Part shown: positions 35,232 through 46,121 of the stretch, piece by piece
Layout: each line of letters opens with the position of its first letter
Numbering within the stretch: the stretch's first letter is position 1
Assembly (NCBI GenBank): GCA_037952775.1
Contig: JBANAY010000003.1
Span: forward strand, 1,798,001-1,862,000
Direction: 5' to 3'
DNA from: Clonostachys chloroleuca
Taxonomy: Eukaryota > Ascomycota > Sordariomycetes > Hypocreales > Bionectriaceae
DNA: 64,000 nt
Program-made: the position numbers and the translations under genes
The notes under the pieces: generated by a model
What the model was told of the DNA's origin: nothing
The model's database searches: none
Seen by the model: only the letters and a program-made list of their open reading frames with translations

Positions 35232-36473
35232 ATGGACGGCTTCGAGAAAACGAGCCTCGAGGAGGACAACTTTGGCGCTAGCGGAGGCATTGTCAAGGCG
35301 TTTGACGCATTCCGTATGGCATTGTCTGCCCAACTCCTCCCAAGAGAGCTTGAAAACTAACGTTCTGTGAAGCCAAGTCGAAGCCCCAATATGTCCAGCG
35401 GACGTCGGACGGCGGCAAGTGGACCATAGCCATGCTCTTCTTTTCTATCCTGTTTGTCTGGGCTGAAGTGTCCCGCTGGTGGGATGGCACCGAGTCGCAC
35501 AACTTTGCCGTCGAGAAGGGCGTCTCCCAGGAAATGCAGATCAACCTCGACGTCGTGGTGAACATGAACTGCGAGGATCTACACATCAACGTCCAGGATG
35601 CCGTTGGCGATCGCATCGTCGCCAGCGCGAAGCTCAACCGCGACCCGACCGTCTGGGCCCATTGGGCGACTCGACAGGGCGTGCACAAGCTCAATCACGA
35701 CGAGCACGGACGTGTGGTCACGGGAGCCGGCTGGCAGCAGTTTTCCATGCACGAGGAGGGTTTCGGAGAGGAGCACATCCACGACATCGTCAGCCTGGGA
35801 AAGAAGAAGGCCAAGTGGTCCAAGACGCCCAAGCCAAGAGGACAGACTGACAGCTGCCGCATCTTTGGAAGCATGGACCTGAACAAGGTCCAGGGAGACT
35901 TTCACATCACTGCCCGCGGCCACGGCTATTACGAGACTGGCCAGCATCTTGACCATAGCAGTAAGCGCATCCGCAGCTCTCTTCTTCAGAGCCTCGTAGA
36001 GATACTAACTGGGTGACAGAGTTCAACTTTTCGCACGTTATTAACGAGTTCTCCTACGGGCCTTTCTACCCCAGCCTCGAGAACCCCCTCGACCGTACAG
36101 TCAACCTGGCTCCTGCCAACTTCCACAAGTTCCAGTACTACCTGTCGGTTGTGCCAACTCAGTACACCCACGGGTCGAAGACGATTACGACGAACCAGTA
36201 TGCAGTCACGGAGCAGAGCGCTGAAGTTGGCGAGCGGTCGATCCCCGGCATCTTCATCAAATACGACATCGAGCCAATTCAGCTGTACATCAAGGAGACC
36301 CGCGCCACATTCCTCTCCTTCATGCTGAAAATTGTCAACATCATTAGTGGCGTGTTTGTGGCTGGCCACTGGGGATTCACGCTCACTGACTGGGCAAAAG
36401 ACATCATCGGCAGGAAGCGCCGAAGCGGCGGAGGCGTGGGCGTGATCGGCTCCAAGGGGGATTTGATGATTAG
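35232..36473 (+). CDS. ERV41: ER-Golgi COPII cargo receptor Erv41 (ERGIC2 family), with apparent stop-loss
   Basis: Exons 35232-35313, 35373-35960 and 36020 onward are in phase. The N-terminal cytosolic tail (MDGFEKTSLEEDNFG, then FDAFPKSKPQYVQRTSDGG) leads into membrane segment 1 (WTIAMLFFSILFVWAEVS). A large lumenal domain has MNCEDLHINVQDAVGDRI, CRIFGSMDLNKVQGDFHI, FSHVINEFSYGPFYP and IPGIFIKYDIEPI. Segment 2 is FLSFMLKIVNIISGVFVAG with a basic tail (GRKRRSGGG). Erv41 pairs with Erv46 to cycle between ER and Golgi and retrieve ER residents. As given, the frame runs on to a stop at 36771 (473 aa), adding ~100 residues of A/T-rich sequence unlike protein. One more G in the G5 run at 36456-36460 gives a stop at 36471-36473; one fewer gives 36464-36466. 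Either yields the usual ~370 aa. I end the call at 36473. Confidence 0.9.
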
Positions 36474-38815
36474 ATTGTACCTAATCTGCAGAAGATTTGA
36501 GGAGCGTCATTTTGTGTGTGTGATAAAAGGACAGAAGAACGGGAGTTATTGGCGTCTTGAGCTTTGGGAGCTGTGCGACTTTGAGCTGTCAATCTGGTGC
36601 TGGGACATTTTGTATTATTGCTATTGGCCATCTACGCGCATCATTGAGCCTTTATTTGGTTTCCTACTCTTACACCAAGTATCTACAGAATCTGACTATT
36701 TGCTTAGTGAGATGAATGTGCAATTGCTAAGAATTGAATCAATAATAAAAACACAAGTTCCTAGTACGTGACTAGGCGATAGAAAAAATGAGACACCGAA
36801 ATGAAAAGTGTGAGGAGGCCCTTTTCGATGATGACCAGGATACTAAAATAGTATATTATCTCTTTAGAATTCATTATTAACCTTAATATTCTGAAAATTC
36901 TTTTCGGGCACTTGACGATAAGCAGTATCATGTCTGACTGTCCCAAATTTACTTGACATGGTATGTGTCCTTTCAGTGTGGGAAAGGCTGCATGGAAGAG
37001 GTGGAGGGGTGGAGTGGGTAGCAGCTCTACTCGAATTCGGGATGGATGACGGAGCCCAAGGGAGAGAAACAGACGGGTCATCTGCGCAGTGCAGCAGACG
37101 TTGTCTCGGGATGGTGTGGTGGCTCCTCCGGGAAGAGCCTCTATGTAGGTACTTCTACGCAGCCTGTCTCTAGACTGGAATCGCTGCGATGAATTAGACT
37201 CGCTCCTAGATCGATCTTGCGTGTGGAGCGGAGGCAAGGCCAGCAGCAAGCAATACATGCAGCATGGCTGGCTGATCCAGACTACGAGGCGCCATGACGA
37301 CATCACCGCCAGCAGGGTGCGGGCCGGAGGACAATTTGGAGGTCGCTGCACTGGTGCTGGAATGCGGGAGAGGCCTTTGCCGTAACGGGGCCTAGGAATT
37401 CCGTCCAACTGCCGGCCAAATCAGAGTCCGAGGTGGCACGTCAGTTGTTGCAGAGCAAAAGTCAAAAACAATACATTGTCATCTCAACCTCTGCGATGCC
37501 GCGCGGATCGCTGGAGCCACGTCGGTCTGCCTGGGAGCGGACTGCGGTGGCAAGGAGCAGAATCATGCTTCCTGCAGAGTTTGTGGGTGGGCAGGGACTG
37601 GCTTGTACATTCTCACAGGGCGAGGAATGGGTCATGTCCTAATATCTCCCCAAGTCCAGTAATTGTTGGCCGACCGTTGGAGGACGCAATGTAACGCAAT
37701 AAAACGGTGGTCGAGGCCGGCCATGCATAGTCCAAACAGAGGCCGCCCGTCCAGAGAGGGTGGTCACAAGGCGGTGCTATGTATGAGACATACAGTGGCC
37801 GGTTCTCAGGCTAAAGGCAGGCTTCTGAGACTGGCCGCTCGCAGGTCTTTTCCGGTCATGGGGGCGCTTGCAAATAACAGTGGTTTTTTCTCATGGTGGC
37901 CCTCGTTGGGTGCCAAGGTGCATAGCCATTGGATGACGTGCAGGAAACTCACCCAAGGCCGGGCTGGCGGTTCTCCAGCCTACTGAACTCTTGTGTATGT
38001 ACAGTGTTGGCTGTGCTGTGCTATGCGGATGCATAATAAGGAGGTGTGCTCGGAATATAAGATATCTCTCATGTTTGGAAAGGATCAGTTTCAGGCCGCG
38101 ACAGAGCCATGGAGATGCGAGCGATCACGGCGACCCAGCGATGGGATAGACCCGTGCCCCGAAGAGATCTGGCGATTACGTAGGGCGTTCTTGTCGAAAG
38201 AGCCTTGGTGCGACGGGGTCCTGGTGCGTCCAGCGGTGGAGATGAGGGTTCTTGGGCCTTATTACTGCATGATAGAGGGTGCTGGAAGCCGTGTAGTATA
38301 AGCAGGCTGCAGGGGGTGGGGGCTTGGATGGGCGTCTCCTCAGCGTTCCGACAGGGGTCCAGTCATGCACCAGCGGGTGCTTTTGTCATTCAGCATCACT
38401 GCGGATTTGCTTGGGCAACCCCTCCCCCTCCCCGTTGTCTCGTCTTGGGCTGGCTCTTTCCCGCCTCGCCTTGCCTCGCCTCGCTTCGCCGCAGCTTATT
38501 CCTGCGATTTACTCTCTTACATATCCCGCTGCTCCTGCGCAGGCGATCATTTCCCCGTGTTTATTTTTGCAACTCATCTGCCTGTGGTTATAATAAACTT
38601 GGATTCATTCTCTTCAACCATAGAGCTAGCACACACATTGTTAGCGATACCCAACTACAGGACGTCATTGGTTGGGCACACACATATCCTGCCGCAACAC
38701 GTCCTCTCACCACTCAGCCGCACACTACCTAACCACTCCCCTTCACAACTACCATTGGCCTCGACTCCCTCCCGTCAAGTGCCCAGGGTTGTAAGGCGTA
38801 ATTCTATTATTCACA
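36474..38815. other. Intergenic: Erv41 3' region and promoter/5' leader of the DUF3824 gene
   Basis: 36.5-36.95 kb is A/T-rich and probably the Erv41 3' UTR. From 38.38 kb the plus strand is pyrimidine-rich (CCTCG-type runs near 38460-38490, then CT-rich to 38815), as expected around the transcription start of the gene beginning at 38816. No protein gene is supported in between. Confidence 0.5.
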
Positions 38816-41800
38816 ATGGGGGACGGATACAGAGAGTCCCGCTACAGGGACCGGGACGGCAGCGAGTCGGGCGAGGAGCGATACAGAACCACAAAGGTCC
38901 GTCGCTACAAGATCAAGCCTGGCCGTGACGACCACTACGAGAGCTTCGAGGTTGATGACGAGCCCCGGTCCCGCTACTCTGGCCTGCCCGTTCGGACTCG
39001 AGATGACTACTACGACTTTGACCGTCGCCCGGAGCGCCCGCGTTCAGAGTATATCCCCCGGTCGGAGCATCTTGACGACCGCCGTAGCGCCTACTATGAG
39101 CCCGAGAAGGACTTTCACAAAGACGCAGACCCTGGCCGTATCACCGTCTGGGAGCCCAAGGAGAGCGACGTGGATTTCGATCGCCGGTCTCGCTATAGCC
39201 GACACGACGATGAGATTCGCGTCGAGAAGGAATACGAAGGCCGATACAAGGATTCTCATGGCCACGATGTTGACCGAATCCAAAAGGAAACTGAATACTA
39301 TATCCGACCCAGCCCTCCCCCTTCCCCAGTCATAGTCCGCCAACGAGCTGAGCCCCAAAAGATCATATTCCAGGAAGCCCCTCCCCCAGCACCCATTGTC
39401 GTACCGCGCCAAGAGCCCAACATCGTGATGCTGAGGGAAAAGGAGCCTGTCCGTGAAATGGTCCGGAGGGAAAAGGAGCCCGCTCGGGAGATGGTCCGGA
39501 GGGAGCGGGATAGGCCCGAGGAGGAGTACTACTACCGCCATGAAGAGTATGATGGCCCCTACCGTAGCAGATCCGACCTCGACCGGGAGCGAGATTACGC
39601 TCTAGCGCGGATGGACCACCACCGCCGTCATCACGACAGCTACAGTGACGACGAAGACTACTATGTCCACCACCGACGAATTGTCCGGAAGGAACGTAGC
39701 GAAAGCCCGCACCGCAAGCGCATACTGGCTGCCGGTGCCCTTGCCGGTGCCGGTGTTACTGCTCTGCTCTCTAGTCGTCGCGACGAGAACGGCGACCTGC
39801 CTGAGCACCGCCGCCGAAAGGTTCTCGCTGGTTCGGCCCTGGGTGCTATTGGAACTGAGGCCCTTAGGAGGGCTTACAGTGCCCATGAGGAAAAGCACGG
39901 AGGCTCTCCAGATAGCCACTCGACTCTTAAGAAGGCTCTTGGCGTCGCCGCTGTCGGTCTTGCTGCCGCTGGAGCGGCCAAGTATATGCAGGCCAACAAG
40001 GTCGAGAAGGAAGAGTCCAGTCGTGGACGCAGCCGAAGACGCTCGCACTCAGTCGCCACTTCCCGCTTCGGCTCGGGATCGCGGGCTGGATCTCGTAGCC
40101 GGAGGCGGAGCGTTTCAGTCGCCAAGGCCGCCTTGGGCACTGCCGCAACGGCCGGCCTCATCAAGAAGCTTCGGAGCAGGTCGCGGAGAAAGAGCGGGGA
40201 CAGGAGCAGGAGCAAGTCCAAGATTCGCCATCTGGCTGAGATCGGTGGTGCTGCCACCGCTGCTGGTGTCGCTGCAAAGCTTTGGGACAAACGCGCTGAG
40301 AAGAAAAACAAGGAAGATGATGAGCGTGAGCTAAGCAGGGAGCGCGAGAGAAGTCGACGGCATTCCACTAGGGGCCGAAGCAGGGATCGAAGCTGGAGCC
40401 GCAGCCCGAGCCGTGGTCCAAGCCGTGCCTCGAGCCGTGCTCCCAGCAGGAGCAGGTCAAGAGCTCCCTCAGCTCGCAATCGCTCTCCTGGTTCTGAGAT
40501 TGGCTTGATCGAGTATGGACATGATCCCCTCGGCCCTCCCCCTTCCAAGGCTGCACACGGATACGAATCTGAAGCCGAGGAGAGGCGACGCCGACAACGG
40601 AGGTCGCGTGGTCGTTCTCACTCATCTGACGAAGGTGAGGCAAGGGACAGACATGCCCGTAGCAAGAGCCGCTTGCGTGACATGGCCGCCGGCGGAGCTG
40701 CTGCGCTCGGAATCAAGGAGTTCAGAAGCCAAAAGGAAGAGGAGGACCTGGATAGGAGGTCCCGAGAACGGCAGGCGAGAGAAGAAATGCGACAACGTGA
40801 CCGAATGGAAGGACGGGATCGCTCGAGGTCAAGGTCCAGAGGTATGGGCGCCCAGGGTAAACATGGCATTGGGTTGAACTAACATGTCACAATTAGGAGG
40901 CCCGAGAGGCCCTGACTACTTCGGCGATTACAATGGCCGCACATCGCCACCAACCGCATCTGGAGGTGCCTACTATCCACCATACCCTTCCACCCCTGGT
41001 GGCGAGGAAGGTCCCGTTGGTTACGGCAATCCTGCCATGCCAGAGGCTAATCTGTACCACAACAACCGATACGTCCCTCAGGACTACACCGGTTATGTCC
41101 CACCAAGAACTCCGGGTGAGAACGTGGGCATGGGAATCAATGGAGGCGTGGGGCTCCCACCTGCTCCTCCAGCCGGCCCTCCCCCACGTCCCCGCTCCTC
41201 AACGGGCAATTACCCCCCAGAGCATGTGAGTGAAGATCCCTTGTTGCGAGGGAGCGAAGAGGGTGCGTCCGATCGGACTGTGCGAGCTTGACCGGACGTG
41301 GGAACCATGTTGACTGACTCGAGTTTAGCTGCCGTAACGCTACCGCAGCCCCAAAAACCTCCAAGTGAAGCCCCCAAGCCTCCAACGGAAGCACCGCCTC
41401 GGGCCAAGTCTGTGGTGTTTGGCCCTCTATCTCCAAGAAGCTCGGTAACAATGGAACGACACAGGCGGGGATTTTTTGATGAAAATAAGGATATGAAGCG
41501 ACCAGCCCCTCTCTTACTTGAAAACGGACCTTCAGACTCTCCTGATACCCCCGATTCTCCTGAGAAACCTAAAGATGATCGCTCTGGCCGAGACTCGTCG
41601 TCGGAGCGACGCATTGTCCGTATTCGACCTCAAGATCTCCTTGCTGGCTCTCAAGACCGAGCTCGTCAACGTCGCAATGAGAGCACCGATCGCAGTAAGC
41701 GGGATGAGAGTGATGATCGCGACAACCACAACAAGCGTGGCGAGCGTGAGGAGCGAGACCCCTCGTCGGAACGACGCATTGTCCGCAGACCGTCCAGGAA

Positions 41801-42170
41801 ATCACGTTCTCCCGCATCGGAATCGGACGATGATATCGAGGTTCTTCCCGACCGCTTTGACGATGATGGCTCTCCCGTAAGCGAACACAGACCTCGCCGC
41901 TCCCACCATCGGAACAGCCGTAGCGCCGACTACCATCACAGGAGCCGCCATCCCGACGAACAGGACAGGCGAGGTTCATGGCAGTTTGGCGGGGCCGACC
42001 CCCAGCTGATGGACACCGTAGTCCGGGGTGTCACGAGCGTCATGGAGGGCAAGAAGGACTGGGTGTCTCTACTGGGCGACGTACTGGGCAGCGGTGTAAT
42101 CGGAGGTCTTGGCGCTCAAGCGTTGCAGGAGGAAGACGATCACGATCGCAGGCGGCATCGACATAGATAA
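38816..42170 (+). CDS. Large Arg/Ser-rich DUF3824 protein
   Basis: Exons 38816-40841, 40897-41262 and 41329-42170 join in phase to 1077 aa. The N-terminal third is charged and Tyr/Arg-rich (YRESRYRDRDGSESGEERYR). Alternating charged and Ala/Gly-rich hydrophobic stretches (ILAAGALAGAGVTALLSS, ALGVAAVGLAAAGAAKYM, AEIGGAATAAGVAAKLWD) with RS repeats (SRDRSWSRSPSRGPSRASSR) are the DUF3824 pattern. Residues ~680-790 are Pro/Gly/Tyr-rich (YYPPYPSTPGG, PRTPGENVGMG). The C-terminus ends in a Gly/Ala helix (DVLGSGVIGGLGAQAL) and a His/Arg tail. The Gly/Ala helices resemble membrane-associating glycine zippers; the function is unknown. For intron 2 I use donor GTGCGT at 41263, the only one that keeps phase. 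A stronger GTGAGT at 41226 would instead end the protein after two codons of exon 3 (787 aa). Confidence 0.85.
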
Positions 42171-42854
42171 TGACCTAATGATTGACATGTGACGACGGAT
42201 TTCTTGCTTTATTCTACTTCTATATTCTATTTATTTAGTTTTTCTTCATTTCCTTGCTTGATCTTTTCTTGTCTTTGTCTGGGTTTCGGGCTCATGACTT
42301 GGTTACTCACGAGAATGATGATATGATGAGTATACATACTTATAACGTTTAGACGGGACATCTTGTGATATCTTATATGTAGAATGCTTTCTAGCAGTGG
42401 TAGTTTTTTTTTTTTTTTCACTTTGCATCGCCTACGAGTATTACTGTAGTCTGGGCGAACATGTTCAAGTAAATATAAACCAGGATATCGTATTTTTGCC
42501 GCTTCATCTACCAGTTCTAACTCGTAGAGCTGTCAAGACTATCAACAGAAAAAGAAAAAGATCACTTAAAAAAATTCCAGGGTACGGAAACGACGCTGCA
42601 CCAGTCTGTACAGGGTATCACAATGATTGGCAACGCGCAAACGCAACCTTTATCTCAACTTTGCCTCTTGTCCTCCTTTTCCCTAATTCCTTCAGTTCTG
42701 TATTTCAAACTGCCGTTTAAATTACCACTTCCTTCTCGTAACATCCTTGCCTCCATCTCGATTGCTCGAGGGCAGGCGCAATATTAATTCAGCTTTTGTA
42801 TATCCTCCTTTTTCTCTCTGGAACCACAAACCCCCTTGGGAGTAGATACCCATC
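42171..42854. other. Convergent 3' intergenic region
   Basis: A/T-rich sequence between two convergent stops, with a poly(T) run near 42406-42419. It presumably holds both 3' UTRs. No gene is seen. Confidence 0.6.
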
Positions 42855-44336
42855 TTATTCCTTCTTCATGAGGTACTCTTTGTTGCCGGTCACCTTGCTC
42901 CACATGGTCTCGAGGATACCACGGTGGGGTCGGCGCTTGCCGGCGCCTGTGGACATGTCGGCCTTGAGCTTGTCGTAGATGGTGGGGAGGGTGTCGGCCT
43001 TGTACTTGGCGCGGATCTCATGGTAGACGTCCTTGTCGTAGATGGTCCAGAACTCGTCCTCGGTGTAGTAGGTGCGTGCGTAGAGCAGCTTGGCACCGAG
43101 GAGCTCTGCGCTTCGCAGCTCCAGCTTGCGGTTGAGCTCGACGAAGGCTTCGTGGTTGTCGGGGCCGCGGCCGTAGACACCGACGGCGAAGATGCGCTGG
43201 TCAGCGACCTCGGCGACACGGGGGTTGAAGCGGGCAGTCAGGCCGATCTCACGAGCGGTCTTGCAAGGAGCCAGGAAGATCTGGAGCTCGGGGAGGGTCT
43301 CGTTGACGAACTGGACGAACTGAGCGACGGTGCTGGAGGGGATACCGAAGTCCTGCACGACGTACTCGTCGGCCAGACCGGACTTGTGCAGGGCCTGGTA
43401 GCAGGTACGGCTGTCCATGAAGGGGTCGGCGAGACGGCGGGTGATGAAGTTCTGGGGCACGCCGAAGTGGGTGAAGGCGAGCTTGCCACCCCAGAAAGCA
43501 CCATGGTCGTAGCGGAAGAGGTAGTCGGTCAGAGTCATGTAGATCTTGGCGGGGTTCTCGCCAGTGGGCTTCTTGTCGAGGTGAGCCTCCATGGTGTCGG
43601 CGAACCAGTGCACCTCCATCTTCTTGAGAGCACGCTGGCCCTTGGGGACAGTATCAATGAACCTGCTCAGCATGACGCCGATTCTGTTCTTCTTGAAGTA
43701 GACACCGTCAATGAAGTGGATAGACTCGTCGCTTGTCTTCTCCTCGAAGATGCTGTGGGCCGTCACGACATCCTCGACAAGCTGCAGCTCGACCTCGACG
43801 TACTTGTGGGCGGGGATAAGCTCGACAGTGCACAGGGTGACAATACCGAAGGTACCCAAGCTACCGGCGGCGTGCTCGAGGAGGTCGGCGTTGTGTTCAT
43901 GGTTGGCAGTCTCGAGGGTGCCGTCACCAAGGATAATCTCGATCTCGCTGACGGTGTTGCTGAAAAGACCATACTTGTACATGCTGCTCTCTCCGGAGAA
44001 GCCAGAGAATCCACCGCCGACGGTGATACCCTTGAACTCCATGACAATCTTGGGGATAACACCCTCCTTGATGCAGTGGGCGGCGAGGACGTCCATGGGG
44101 ACCTTGGGCTCGCACTGTACAGTCATGGTCTCCTTGTTGACGGGGAAGATGCGGTCCATGTCGCTGGTGTCGACGATCTCATCGCGGGTGAAGGACATGG
44201 GACGGGTCGAGCTGGTCGAGCCATGGTAGATACGGAAGGGCTTCTTCTCGGCGTAGAAGTGCTTGACCCGTTCCTGAATGCGGGCGACGGCCTTGTTGTG
44301 CTGCTCCATGAGCGCGGACTGCTGGGTCTGGGCCAT
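42855..44336 (-). CDS. FAD-dependent oxidoreductase, delta(24)-sterol reductase (DHCR24/DIMINUTO) family
   Basis: An intronless frame of 493 codons with strongly biased codon use, suggesting high expression. The start MAQTQQSALMEQHN is preceded by a pyrimidine-rich leader on the minus strand. The PCMH-type FAD domain lies at ~30-220: IFPVNKETMTVQCEPKVPMD, then MEFKGITVGGGFSGFSGESS and YKYGLFSNTVSEIEIILGDG, matching the DHCR24 pattern (TVGG...ESS..YGLF), then AGSLGTFGIVTLCTVELIP. The C-terminal half has FRYDHGAFWGGKLAF, FVQFVNETLPELQIFLAPC and LYARTYYTEDEFWTIYD. In animals and plants the family reduces the C24 double bond of sterols with NADPH. In fungi ergosterol side-chain reduction is assigned to Erg4, so the substrate here is open. 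No N-terminal membrane segment is evident, unlike human DHCR24. Confidence 0.88.
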   Translation of the reverse strand: MAQTQQSALMEQHNKAVARIQERVKHFYAEKKPFRIYHGSTSSTRPMSFTRDEIVDTSDMDRIFPVNKETMTVQCEPKVPMDVLAAHCIKEGVIPKIVMEFKGITVGGGFSGFSGESSMYKYGLFSNTVSEIEIILGDGTLETANHEHNADLLEHAAGSLGTFGIVTLCTVELIPAHKYVEVELQLVEDVVTAHSIFEEKTSDESIHFIDGVYFKKNRIGVMLSRFIDTVPKGQRALKKMEVHWFADTMEAHLDKKPTGENPAKIYMTLTDYLFRYDHGAFWGGKLAFTHFGVPQNFITRRLADPFMDSRTCYQALHKSGLADEYVVQDFGIPSSTVAQFVQFVNETLPELQIFLAPCKTAREIGLTARFNPRVAEVADQRIFAVGVYGRGPDNHEAFVELNRKLELRSAELLGAKLLYARTYYTEDEFWTIYDKDVYHEIRAKYKADTLPTIYDKLKADMSTGAGKRRPHRGILETMWSKVTGNKEYLMKKE

Positions 44337-46121
44337 GGTGACTGGAGCTTAGATTATGCTGTATAGACCGGATGGAGGTTCAATGGAGTCGGGAAGGACA
44401 ATTGGAGGTTCCAATTGAGTGGGGGATGGGAAGCAAAGGAATTAAAAAGAGAGGATGGGTTGAAAAAGAGTGGTGGCAGAGGTAAGATCAGGATTGCGAC
44501 TTTGGAAGGGAAGAGAGCAGGCCGAGATGAGATGTGGGCATTGCGGCTTCCTGGACGGTTGGTGGGGAAATTAGCATTGGCATTAGGCGCCTTGGATGCT
44601 GCTACGGGCGCTGGATACACGACACACCACAGCATTATGCAGTGCTCTACAGCGCTGCGTATGTTTTGTTGGCTGAGTATCCGTGGTGACGACGCCTGTA
44701 AGCATGCCAAGCTTTGGAGGGCGCAGGGGAGCTTGGGAGCTACGGTGGAGCTAGCCTGCTATCAACCCACTACGTATGCGCTCTACCTTACTTTACCTAG
44801 GCCCATTTTCCCAGGCACAAGCTCGACGTTCAACTGTGGCCCAGCAGCTTACGTGCCTCCCTGCTGCAGCGCTGATTGCCTACATTGGCAGCAGACATTC
44901 CACGATCAGCCCAGGCTTCGGTGCGGAAGCCACGGGAAGCTCTGCAGGGATTAGATTGAGTCCTCGTACAAGCGGAACTCAATGCTGCATTCGTTTTCAC
45001 TATCCCCTGCAGTTTTGTATGTGTTATAATTGTGAAACAGGAAATAAAACACGGATGCAAGCAAGTGGGAGGCTTAATGTAAGGTTAATCAACTACAGGC
45101 GCACCTCAAGTGTACCACTTACTTGCCAGCAGCGACGTCACAGACCACATGTCACATCGCCATACGCAGCTCCGGAACCAGCCCCAATGGAAAGCATGAT
45201 CCTTGTTGCTTGGCGGTGACCTCCTCTGGATGGTCAGTTTGAGCACAAGATCCATATTGCTTGAGCAATACAACAGGAAGTATCAAGTGCGACTCGTCGT
45301 GATCCCCGTGACCATGTATGTAGTATTTGAGTGGAGTACGGCACGGCAGACAATGAAGCTGCTGTTTGAAATATTCATGGCATAGAGCAGGCAGGAATGT
45401 AACATCTATCATTTGATCAGGTGGCTATGAGATGAGCTTAGTCTTCTCGTCAGCGGGTCAGATATCAACATACATGGATAGCATCTCCACGTTGCTTTCC
45501 TTGTAGGCAATTCAAGATGTCATGGTGAGAGAACCTCATGCCGCACGTGTAGAGGTTTCATACCAGACATATCCTCCACATGGAATATAATTTACATCTG
45601 TCTTTCAGAGCGACACTTGGATGAATACTAAATTGGTACTTGGCCAGTTTATCTAAGCGGCGTTTGCCAAAGTTCTCCATTGACGCAATGTCATCACTCG
45701 CTGTGGCTGTCCAATTTCTTCGGAGTCATGTGTTAGTGAATAGCTCATCCCGGTCTTGTCACCTTTGCTGAGCCATCAGTTCCATGCTGCGAGTACTCTT
45801 AGAATAGGCGTCGCCAGATTTCCATGCCATACATCTTGAGCCATAACTCAATGGAGGGGATACAGAATCTACACAAGATCCAAGTGCTGGACTGCCAGTA
45901 GGTAGAAGTAAGTAGGTCTCCATGGCGGAGTCTCAAATCTAATCCCCGACAGGATCAAGTGGAACCTGACGTCCTCAGCCAGCATGTTTCGACGAAAAGA
46001 ATAGACATAAAAACGAGGTGCAGTTAACAATAATATCCCAAAAGGTTCGTGTTTTTGACTCTATGGTATGATCCTCTCTATAAACACTGCGCGCTCAACA
46101 TTTACAGACTCCCCTTTCTCA
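44337..46121. other. Intergenic, 1.8 kb
   Basis: The first ~150 bp upstream of the sterol reductase-like ATG are pyrimidine-rich on the minus strand and likely its core promoter. The rest, including the Scj1 3' side, has no supported gene, repeat or RNA. Confidence 0.5.

Noticed and set aside
36474..36771. C-terminal extension of Erv41
   Set aside because: The composition (A/T-rich, Trp/Tyr/Cys-rich) is 3' UTR-like and the family length ends near 36.47 kb; one base in a G5 run explains it.
38205..38732. 175-codon ORF just before the DUF3824 gene
   Set aside because: It is in the pyrimidine-rich promoter/leader and has no domain; it is explained as non-coding.
42924..44366. 480-codon open frame on the plus strand opposite the DHCR24-like gene
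   Set aside because: It is a Val/Gly/Leu/Asp-rich mirror of a codon-biased gene on the other strand, with no domain of its own.
44415..44954. 179-codon plus-strand ORF upstream of the sterol reductase-like gene
   Set aside because: It overlaps that gene's presumed promoter and reads as low-information sequence.
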